19,705 nucleotides of DNA, from NCBI GenBank assembly GCA_015852425.1, contig JAAAIG010000730.1, positions 1 to 19,705 of the forward strand, written 5' to 3'. Positions within the stretch are counted from its first letter, which is position 1. The number at the start of each line of letters is the position of its first letter. Below, in pieces: positions 1 to 6,488 of this stretch. Position numbers and translations under genes: made by a program. This stretch comes from Gryganskiella cystojenkinii. Its lineage: Eukaryota > Mortierellomycota > Mortierellomycetes > Mortierellales > Mortierellaceae. The notes under the pieces are model-generated. The model had not been told where the DNA came from. It ran no database searches and saw only the letters and a program-made list of their open reading frames with translations.

Positions 1-174
1 GGCCATATACCAGATCTGGGGAAAGCCACTGACGGGGTGAACGAACGTATACAGGGTTGGGAATGGACAGGGAAGGTAGATATCTTGTATTGCTGCCTCT
101 AGCGCCAAACAGAGCTCGTAATGGATTGATTTGGGGTAGGTCAGCTGGAACGAAAAGGTAAGTATGATGGCCAT
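1..174 (-). CDS. Possible partial gene running off the left edge, unrecognised
   Basis: On the minus strand 58 consecutive codons are open from an ATG at 174 to the window edge, so the 3' end is missing. The product starts MAIILTFSFQLTYPKSIHYE and is rich in aromatic residues and proline, with no low-complexity signature. I do not recognise the family. The start lies about 150 bp downstream of the DUF2278 stop on the same strand, and the gap holds a CT-rich stretch and a TATATTT string that could serve as a core promoter. Plus-strand frames over the same bases contain stops, although a good splice donor (GGTAAGTATG, 157-166) exists on that strand. Length alone does not prove coding; it could equally be chance or an internal exon. 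Confidence 0.28.
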   Translation of the reverse strand, partial: MAIILTFSFQLTYPKSIHYELCLALEAAIQDIYLPCPFPTLYTFVHPVSGFPQIWYMA

Positions 175-325
175 AGATGAAGACAGAAGCGCACAGTGGC
201 GAGACTGACGGTAAGAGCTGCTCTCTCTAAAAGGCGAAAAAAATATATCAAAGGGAAGAGAAACTCGAGAGGGCGGAAAAGTGGCTTGTGAAAAATTGGC
301 GAAAAGACCGCATAAGACAGAAATC

Positions 326-1057
326 CTATTTACTACACAACACTGCGAGTGACATGCTGTCCGCGGTAGGGAGCCCTGTAAACTTGTCTGTAGGAAGTCT
401 CTGCGATCCAAACGCAAGAAACACCGCCTCCCAGTGGTCCTCATATTGGACAATGATGGCTCCGTCTTGATGGACACCGTTCTCGAAGTTTGGCAAACTG
501 CCCTGGTTCATATGCACTTCGTGGACTCTAGAATGAGAGAATTGTGAGCCGTACAGATAGATGATGGCGCGATCGTCGATGGCACGGTTGAGAATCGGTT
601 TCAGTTTGTCAATTATAGCATTATCGTGCCTGGGAAGGTCCGGCACAAGCAACTGACCACCCTCCGGAAAGTTGGGAATGAGATCCCTTGTACGGACAAA
701 GTCGAGGCCTTCAAGTGAAGGAAACTCGCTGTTTGGGATCGGATAAAAGCGCTGCTCTGGCAAGTCCTCGAGCTCACTAATGATGGGATGGTTGAAGTTC
801 TGATCATGCCAGAAGACGAGACGAGAGTCCTCATCTTTAGACTTGACGTTAATGGTGGCGGCAAAATGCCTATGAACCTCCTCATCCGCAACATCCGTGT
901 CATCAACGAAAAAGAGTTGGATGTGGGAAGTGGCGGTGGCTATTTCTCTCAACTCCGGCCTATAACCAATTGGTGTGCCAGCCCAAACGCCATAGTTAAG
1001 AACGTGGCCTGATGTGTGTGCGTATGGGCTAAGATGGGTGTCTTGAAATCTAGGCAT
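326..1057 (-). CDS. DUF2278 (YukJ-like) family protein
   Basis: An intronless 243-aa protein. The order of conserved pieces fits the DUF2278/YukJ family of bacteria and fungi: an N-terminal LNYGVWAGTPIGYR segment (about residues 20-33), a central INVKSKD strand, VHEVHMNQGS (about 184-193) matching the family's HDIHMNQG signature, and a C-terminal WEAVFLAFGSQRLPTD segment matching the family's FLAFQSQ..HTD ending. Its length is near the 220-240 aa usual for the family. The molecular function of the family is not established, so none is assigned. The start ATG has A at -3, and the upstream stretch (CTCACACTCCACGAG, then CTTTATCTTCAAA) is a typical fungal leader. Recognition is from memory of the family pattern. 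The gene lies downstream of the F-box gene on the same strand but is separated from it by 663 bp. Confidence 0.85.
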   Translation of the reverse strand: MPRFQDTHLSPYAHTSGHVLNYGVWAGTPIGYRPELREIATATSHIQLFFVDDTDVADEEVHRHFAATINVKSKDEDSRLVFWHDQNFNHPIISELEDLPEQRFYPIPNSEFPSLEGLDFVRTRDLIPNFPEGGQLLVPDLPRHDNAIIDKLKPILNRAIDDRAIIYLYGSQFSHSRVHEVHMNQGSLPNFENGVHQDGAIIVQYEDHWEAVFLAFGSQRLPTDKFTGLPTADSMSLAVLCSK

Positions 1058-1720
1058 TTTGAAGATAAAGTTGCTCGTGGAGTGTGAGGCTGTATTTACG
1101 CAAAATCATCAACAATGGTTTTGCTGCAATTCTCGTGACTGCTATTGTTTCGAAGTTTTTATGTAACTGATATTAGTTATGTAGATGTAGTCCACAAGCA
1201 AACTGTCCTGTCCCGCGTTAATTTGGTGCGCAACGCCATTAACAACACAGTCGCAGTCGCAGCAGACGGTTGGTTCCGTCCAAGGTGACCAACTTCCTCC
1301 CTCCGGCGCTGACAAGAGGGAAGGACGAGTGAAGTGTGCATGAGAGATAATAACAGTAAACAAAAGGCGGGTCTTGCGTGTTGAAATTTTGCGTAGAGGG
1401 AAACGATCCTCAGAGAGGCGCAGAAAGATCAAATCGTCCTTGGTTTTGTTGTAATCTCAAAGGCGTCAGTTGGTCGAGTTGGCGCGTCAGGCCGCAAGCT
1501 TGATTTCAGGCTAATCACCACTATTAGCCGCTCTTGATGTATCCAAGTAATAAAGTCGCAAGGTTCTTTAGAATAAACCTGTGTTCAAAGCCTCTCTCTT
1601 CCATCCAAAAAGTTAACTAGAATGCACCAGGGTAAAAAGTTGCGCGTTGGGACTTTAATTTCTTTCATTTGTCTTTTTTTTTTTTTTTTTTTTTTTTTTC
1701 ATGCGCCAAAGGATTGTTCT
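1058..1720. other. Intergenic region: DUF2278 promoter and F-box gene 3' flank
   Basis: No convincing gene. The part next to 1057 must hold the promoter of the DUF2278 gene, and the part next to 1720 the 3' end of the F-box gene. Two structures stand out: a perfect hairpin with 7-bp arms at 1509-1529 and a 26-T run at 1674-1699. The 96-codon open frame on the minus strand (1142-1432) has no family resemblance and is treated as noise. Confidence 0.6.
1674..1699 (-). repeat. A26 homopolymer just after the F-box stop (T26 on plus)
   Basis: Twenty-six uninterrupted T on the plus strand, read as A26 in the sense of the F-box gene and starting about 21 nt after its TGA at 1721-1723. It is the longest homopolymer in the window. 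It may be an ordinary intergenic A/T tract or the fossil tail of a retrocopy. Confidence 0.95.
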
Positions 1721-3802
1721 TCAGACGAGAGAGATGGGTCCAACCTGTTCAGCAAAAATCCGTCGTGGTGCTCGACTTCTTTCTTCCATCTCCTTTGAAT
1801 AAACAATGCAGTACTGGCAATAAACATCTCCTTCCTCGCCCAAGATTTTTTTGGCTTTATCCGTCAGTGCAATGTCAGTTAGCGTCTCAAACCGGGGCCA
1901 GTGTTTCAGAACCCAGTGAGCCTCAGCTTCATCCCAATGCGCCACTTGATTTCTGAAAGAATTGAATCCCTTCAAGACTCTCAGCCGTTTGAGCGTCTTC
2001 AACTGATCGAGTCCATGCTCAAGATCCAATCGAATGATCTCAGGGGGTCGAAGACTTTGGTAATTGGCCATGTCCAGGGTCTCCAATTGTTCGAGTGTTG
2101 CGACACGAGGAAAGAGTAGGGATTCAAAAGTCGGCGATGTAGAGGTGATCATGGACGTAGTCGTGGCAGGTGTGCTTGTGGTCTCAACGGTATTATTAAC
2201 GACAGAGGTGCCATCGGAGGGAACAGCGGGGGCAACGTTTTCAGAGGATGCAGTGTGTGGGTCCGAGATGCGCTTGAAAAATAGCGAAAGGGTCTTCAAT
2301 CCGAGACACACCCAGGGTCTCCGCTGACCACCATGTTCGCGTTCATCCTGCAAAAGATCCGAGTAGAATAATGTGTCGGCCTTGAACACCTGGAGGGCTG
2401 CAAAGTTGCAAAGGACTTCGTGGATGAACCTGCCCGAGAAGTTCTCACAGTGCTTGATTGACAGTTCTGTCAGCGTGGTTCCATAGCGGCCCTGATCCAC
2501 GTTCTTGAGAATCTGAAAGCAGTGGTCATCGAAATTCGTGGAATCAAGAGACAGGTCTGTGAGGGCTGGGAGCGCACCAATCAGGGTCTCAAAATCCTTG
2601 ATCGCGAAATCTGCATGGGGTAGGGCTAAGGATGTCAGTCGAGGGCAGAAACTGTTTTCCGACGATAGCCACGAAGTTGACGAAGACTCGCTGCAAATAC
2701 GATGTCGTAGTTGTAGTCGTTGTTGTTGTTGTTGTTGCTGAGATGCAGCTTGCGCTAGTTTCGCTATGGGGAATAAGTCTGTCGATCCTTCGAACTCATC
2801 CATGACGCAGGTCCATTTCAGTCGGGTGAGCTGGGGACTATTGAGGACCATTCTCAGTGGAACCTCGTAAAATTCTGGCCTACAGTCAGACCATTCAATA
2901 TCAAGCTTTCGTATTTGAGTTCTTGACGTTGCTGATGGCGCCATTCGTCGTTCAGAGGATAGAGACCACGGATGAATATCTGGATTCGTGGGGTTGAGAG
3001 GACTGGTATCGAAAGGGCTTTCTAGCTCCGCAAGTTTGGGTCCCAGGAGGCGAAGTGCATTGAGGCGGTACGACCAGAGTTGTTCATATTGACGAGTCGT
3101 CCATCCAGATTTGTTGTGAAAAGTATCTACTTGATCCAATCGTCGCAGCCGAGGGCAGGCAGCGAGAACCTCGAGTAGCTCCTCGGAAAAAATGCTGGTA
3201 CCCAATCGCAGGACTTCGATAGTGGATTGATGTCGCTTGATCAAGCTGAGTAAAGAGGACTGTCGCGCTGCATGGATATTTTCAGGGGCATGTTTGCGAG
3301 GGTGCCAATTCACGGGCAAGATTAGAGTTTTGAGGTTGAGGCAGTGGATAGTCAGCCGTGGTTCTTGAGGTTCTTGCTGCTGTGATTCAATTTGTTGTAG
3401 ACGAACAATTTCGAGTTTCTGGACGAGGTGGGCATGTTTTAGAAATGCAGCAGGAGTGATGATGTGTCCCAGCCTACGGAATCTGGATTGAGAGTCGAGC
3501 TCAACAGAGGACCACATTCTGGGTAAGAGCAAGCTGTGCCATTGGTGGCAGACAAGCACGGATTGGAGGATGGAGTACGAGTCCAAATATCGAGCAATGG
3601 AGATGAGGACCTCTGGTATGAGTAATGCGGGATGTTGACGTGAATAAGGAGGGTCATGTTTATCCGACGGTGATTGCGAATCCTGTTCTTGTTGATGCTG
3701 TTGTTGCTGTAGCTGTCTTTGATGTCGTTGTCGATGTTTCTCCCAGGACTTTCTGTCGGAGAGTCCTGTTGACCTGCGCATCCGGCCCGAGGTTCGTGCC
3801 AT
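1721..3802 (-). CDS. F-box/LRR-like protein, probable SCF substrate receptor
   Basis: A 693-aa intronless protein starting MARTSGRMRRSTG. The open frame extends another 168 codons upstream through the repeat array, but that extension has no ATG, so 3802 is the first in-frame start; its context (A at -3, G at +4) is good. Residues 1-57 are basic and glutamine-rich. The F-box lies at about 58-105, with HPALLIPEVLISIARYLDS followed by the VCHQWHSLLLPRMW half. Degenerate LRR-like segments follow (LKTLILP, LTSLALP, LTDLSLD, LTELSIKHC), broken by a poly-Q tract (CAA repeats, about 2718-2740) and a Ser/Thr-rich stretch. Near the C terminus HWVLKHWPRFETL resembles the same region of the 8130-9890 product. 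By family rule the F-box binds Skp1 and the repeats select substrates for ubiquitination; the target is unknown. Confidence 0.85.
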   Translation of the reverse strand: MARTSGRMRRSTGLSDRKSWEKHRQRHQRQLQQQQHQQEQDSQSPSDKHDPPYSRQHPALLIPEVLISIARYLDSYSILQSVLVCHQWHSLLLPRMWSSVELDSQSRFRRLGHIITPAAFLKHAHLVQKLEIVRLQQIESQQQEPQEPRLTIHCLNLKTLILPVNWHPRKHAPENIHAARQSSLLSLIKRHQSTIEVLRLGTSIFSEELLEVLAACPRLRRLDQVDTFHNKSGWTTRQYEQLWSYRLNALRLLGPKLAELESPFDTSPLNPTNPDIHPWSLSSERRMAPSATSRTQIRKLDIEWSDCRPEFYEVPLRMVLNSPQLTRLKWTCVMDEFEGSTDLFPIAKLAQAASQQQQQQQRLQLRHRICSESSSTSWLSSENSFCPRLTSLALPHADFAIKDFETLIGALPALTDLSLDSTNFDDHCFQILKNVDQGRYGTTLTELSIKHCENFSGRFIHEVLCNFAALQVFKADTLFYSDLLQDEREHGGQRRPWVCLGLKTLSLFFKRISDPHTASSENVAPAVPSDGTSVVNNTVETTSTPATTTSMITSTSPTFESLLFPRVATLEQLETLDMANYQSLRPPEIIRLDLEHGLDQLKTLKRLRVLKGFNSFRNQVAHWDEAEAHWVLKHWPRFETLTDIALTDKAKKILGEEGDVYCQYCIVYSKEMEERSRAPRRIFAEQVGPISLV

Positions 3803-3891
3803 TGTTGGGATGAAAAAAAAGAGAGTGGAAACCAGTGGACGTAATGGAAATGAGTGACATGCAGCGGAAATGCGAAGAGGCACCCCATTCA

Positions 3892-4290
3892 AACAACTCG
3901 GACAACTCGGACAAGTTTTTCTTCTTTTTTTGGCAATAGGCGCACAGCAGAAAAGCTGAAAAGTGCTTGGACAGCTCTGACAACTCTGACAACGCTGACA
4001 GCTCGGACAATGCAGACAACGCTGACAGCTCGGACAATGCAGACAAGGCGGACAACGCGGACAAGTTTTTTTTTGCCCACGCAGAAGGCGTGCAGCAGAA
4101 AAGCAGAAAAAGTGCTTGGACAACTCTGACAACTCAGACCACTCAGACAACGCGCTGACAACTCTGACAACGCGGACAACGCGGACAAGTTTTTTTTTTT
4201 TTTGCCCACGCAGTAGGCTTGCAGCAGAAAAGCAGAAAAAAGTGCTTGGACAACTCGAACAACCTGACAATTCGGACAACTCGGACAAAT
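3892..4290. repeat. Compound minisatellite: 9-bp arrays, T-tracts and a conserved 38-45 bp spacer
   Basis: Runs of a 9-bp unit (consensus GACAACTCG or GACAACGCG) end in GACAAG, then a T-rich run, then a spacer ending GTGCTTG that leads into the next run. Runs: 3892-3915, 3970-4065, 4119-4189, 4249-4290. T-rich runs: 3916-3931 (interrupted by C), 4066-4074 (9 T), 4190-4203 (14 T). Spacers: 3932-3969, 4075-4118, 4204-4248; the last two differ by about two substitutions and one A, the first is more diverged but keeps CAGCAGAAAAGC. Spacer two contains the palindrome CACGC-AGAAG-GCGTG, broken in spacer three. Run one contains two exact tandem copies of a 27-bp higher-order unit (3988-4014, 4015-4041). 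The array sits about 90-490 bp upstream of the F-box start, in its promoter or leader. All six frames are largely open because the unit has no stop codon. Confidence 0.92.
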
Positions 4291-4820
4291 ATTTCTGGAG
4301 CGTCAAATTCGACGGCAGTACAGCAATGATCCTTCCTCTTGAGGAGGGTTCCAGAAATAATAGGGATAATAGGGAGTCTTATCCACCCGTCTCGTAACCA
4401 AAATCGAAGCACACGGCTGTTCTTAGTTGCCGAAAGGTCCTTGCATGACGGGGAAGGTACTCACGGTTAATATTTGTTGTTGTGATGGTGAGTTAGATAG
4501 TTCTCTCTTTTAACCTGTGAAGTACGGCTCATCTTTGACCACAGTTTACTTGGAATGAGCGGCATTCACGCAATGGTTGGTACGTCAGCATCGGGGTGAT
4601 AGAGAGGAAAGGAGGAAGGAACGGAGGGGGGGCTTTCAGGCGCTGGGAAACAGGTACATCGAGCAGCTTAATGCGTAGTGCATAATGCATATCGGGGCTG
4701 TGCTCAGGATAAGCTGCGTCATTTGCCTCACTGTTCATCCACGAAAAGATAAACTAGGAGTTTTGGAGTTCCCGACCCTCCATGACCGCAATGACCCTTG
4801 AACTCTCTTGGAAATCTGAA

Positions 4821-4860
4821 AGGTCCTTTGACCAATTTTTGCCAAATTGGGTCTGGACCT
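4821..4860. promoter_or_regulatory. 40-nt near-perfect inverted repeat
   Basis: Outer arms AGGTCC (4821-4826) and GGACCT (4855-4860) pair perfectly. Inside them GA (4830-4831) pairs with TC (4852-4853), and CCAATTT (4832-4838) pairs with AAATTGG (4844-4850) around a 5-nt loop. Only a 3x1 internal loop and one bulged G interrupt 15 pairs. It includes one copy of the repeated 11-mer. It could be a regulator-binding palindrome or a structured RNA element; it lies about 515 bp upstream of the cipC ATG. Confidence 0.55.
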
Positions 4861-5270
4861 GTCGCAAAAAAAATCTAAAATTTACTTTCACTCTGGCAAG
4901 ACCTCTCATGTGGATCATCTCACTCCGCGCGAATCTCGTGTCGGCGCATTGATCTTCAGGGGCCGAGTTCAGAGATGGAATCAACAAGAAACAAAGGCAG
5001 GACTGTCATTGGCAGTGAACATGATCCCATAGATAGGGTCAAGAAACGGACCGGATGGAGGGGGGGGAGGGAAAGGTCCTTGTTCTCGCCCTCTCAGAAA
5101 TCAAAGGGGTCGCGATGTGAGCAATACAGCAAAAAGTAAGAAACGAAAAAAAAGCCGCAATACGCAAGAAAGGATCCCTACTGCCGCTTCGATCGTTTTT
5201 CCTATTCATTCAACTGATTGTCTTCACCAAACAGAAATAAAAGAAGACCTGACCGCACGTTCACGCTTTT

Positions 5271-5340
5271 CTTTCTTTTTTCTTCAGCACTCACTCTCCC
5301 TCTCCCTCCCTCTCTCGCTCGCACGCTTCCCACCCGCCCA
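5271..5340 (+). promoter_or_regulatory. CT-rich core promoter/leader of cipC-like gene
   Basis: A long pyrimidine tract (TTTCTTTTTTCTTC, then CTCTCCCTCTCCCTCCCTCT) ends about 35 nt before the ATG at 5375. Such tracts commonly precede transcription starts in strongly expressed fungal genes. No clear TATA box is seen next to it. Confidence 0.45.
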
Positions 5341-5374
5341 ACACCAACTAAGTTTATATTCAATAGTCATCACC

Positions 5375-5813
5375 ATGGGCCACCATAACCATCACCACGA
5401 CCGCCACAAGGAAGCCCATGAGGCCGTTCATAGTGCAGACAATAAGCACAGTGGTCACTGGTCTCACGAGCTCATCGCTGGTGTACGTCTTTTCCCTCCT
5501 TGTTTCGACCTTTATTTGTTCTCCTTGAGAAACCCTTCCGTAACTCATCGTCCCATCTCTACTTTCATCTTCTTTCTGTTCCTTTTAAAATATACATATA
5601 TAGGCTGCAGCTTTCGCTGCTATGAAACATCACGAGGACGCGACCGGTGGCAAGCATAAGCTGACCAAGGAAATCTTTGCGGCTTTGGCTGCTGCTGAAG
5701 CTGACAAGATCTTTGAGACCAAGGGCTTGGACTTTATCGACCGTCAAAAGGCCAAGCACGAGACCGAAAAGGAGGCCAAGCTCCTCTACGACGAGCGTTA
5801 CGGCGACCATTAA
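5375..5813 (+). CDS. CipC-family stress-responsive small protein (DUF3759)
   Basis: Coding model join(5375..5482, 5604..5813), 105 aa. Exon 1 encodes a histidine-rich start, MGHHNHHHDRHKEAHE, and ends SHELIAG; a phase-0 intron (GTACGT donor, 121 nt, ATATATAG acceptor) follows, and exon 2 resumes AAAFAAMKHHED. The joined SHELIAG-AAAFAAMK, then EADKIFETKGLDFIDRQKAK and a C-terminal LYDERYG, match the CipC family, first named for a concanamycin-induced Aspergillus nidulans protein. Members are small soluble proteins whose expression changes under stress or development; their biochemical role is unknown. The eight His residues in the first 20 could bind metal, which is inference. The ATG is in an excellent context (CACCATGG). 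The open frame continues upstream in the same phase to 5117 but lacks family features, so the extension is not used. Confidence 0.88.
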
Positions 5814-5937
5814 AATGGCACCTGAGCGCGTGAACAAGGCCCGGGGGTACAGATCCTTCTCTCTTTTTAGTTTTTTTCCCCCGTGCCTTGGCGAGCTATA
5901 GCTTCAAGCAGCACCTATTCTTTTCAACCATCACATA

Positions 5938-5943
5938 AATAAA
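5938..5943 (+). terminator. Possible polyadenylation signal of cipC-like gene
   Basis: AATAAA inside an A-rich stretch, 125 nt after the TAA at 5811-5813. Fungal signals are loose, so this is only a candidate cleavage region. Confidence 0.4.
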
Positions 5944-6300
5944 ATTACCTAAAAAAAGACGAAGGAGAAAGAGAAGCTGGAGAAGAAAAAAGAGGCGGTG
6001 GATGGCATGTTTTTAGGATGGGCAGAGGGTTTCAAATCCGCAACTCTACTTCGAGCTGCCTATTTCGTTTTTTTCTCCTGTGATGCTGCTGCTGTCGGCC
6101 TTTTCCTGTTCGTTGCCTCGGGTTTAATACCGCTGCCGGTATAGCGGAAAGTCCACACCTAGAAGTACCATTGGTTTCCGCCTGCAACGTTAATGTTTTC
6201 TTGGGGGGCTCATATATCAGACACCAGATGACACGTCTTCCATGGTTGGAGGCGATGCGAAGTTTGAGAGCAGAAGCAAAAAGTTGACAACTGCAGTTCG

Positions 6301-6308
6301 TATAAAAG
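6301..6308 (+). promoter_or_regulatory. TATA box of the LRR gene
   Basis: A perfect TATAAAAG. The following 180 nt are CT-rich and free of ATG, as expected of a leader starting about 30 nt downstream. The first ATG after it is at 6489. Confidence 0.55.
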
Positions 6309-6488
6309 CCCACTAGTGCCTTTGTTGTCTCCACTCTCATTCATATCCACTACTTACTGCCTTCTCACCATCACCCTCTTCTTTATCATCAACGCTTTAT
6401 CCTTCTCCTCCTCCTCACATCAAGTTTACTTCTCTCTTTTATCACCACATCGTCTCCCCTTCTGAGCTCCCCTCCGTTAGTTAGTCAT

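Larger units (their letters stand above)
4307..5374. promoter_or_regulatory. Intergenic region upstream of cipC-like gene
   Basis: No gene that I can support. It lies between the divergent F-box and CipC-family genes. It contains a tandem 9-mer ATAATAGGG x2 (4357-4374), three exact copies of GAAAGGTCCTT (4432-4442, 4818-4828, 5071-5081), a 40-nt hairpin (4821-4860), a G-run near 5059-5069 and a long CT-rich tract ending near 5340. Two minus-strand open frames of 69 and 77 codons (4529-4738, 4754-4987) show no family features. Confidence 0.5.
5814..6488. other. cipC 3' flank and promoter of the LRR gene
   Basis: No gene seen. The left half is the 3' region of the cipC-like gene, with a possible AATAAA signal at 5938-5943 and a purine-rich stretch at 5960-6000. 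The right half is promoter-like: an inverted repeat at 6127-6142, a TATAAAAG box at 6301-6308 and a CT-rich leader up to 6488 that contains no ATG. The 102-codon minus-strand open frame (6032-6340) lies across these promoter elements and is not supported. Confidence 0.5.

Noticed and set aside
1455..1600. tRNA-like signals: TGGTCGAGTTGG fits an A box, a 5-bp stem with a 7-nt loop CCGCAAG follows, and GTTCAAAGC fits a B box
   Set aside because: The flanks of GTTCAAAGC do not form a T stem, no matching acceptor 3' half is found, the loop lacks U33, and spacing is wrong.
4357..4374. Tandem ATAATAGGG x2, reminiscent of a homing-endonuclease site or telomere-like repeat
   Set aside because: Only two copies, does not match a known full site, and no endonuclease or telomeric context.
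3854..4412. Several 60-130 codon open frames on both strands across the repeat array
   Set aside because: They result from a stop-free 9-bp unit; phase is not kept between runs and the peptides are pure repeat.
4529..4987. Two minus-strand open frames of 69 and 77 codons upstream of cipC
   Set aside because: No recognisable features; the second runs through the 40-nt hairpin and the repeated 11-mer, which fit a regulatory region better.
5117..5374. Upstream in-frame extension of the cipC-like gene
   Set aside because: It translates the CT-rich leader into LSLSLPLSLA; the family start fits MGHHNHHH at 5375, which has an ideal context.
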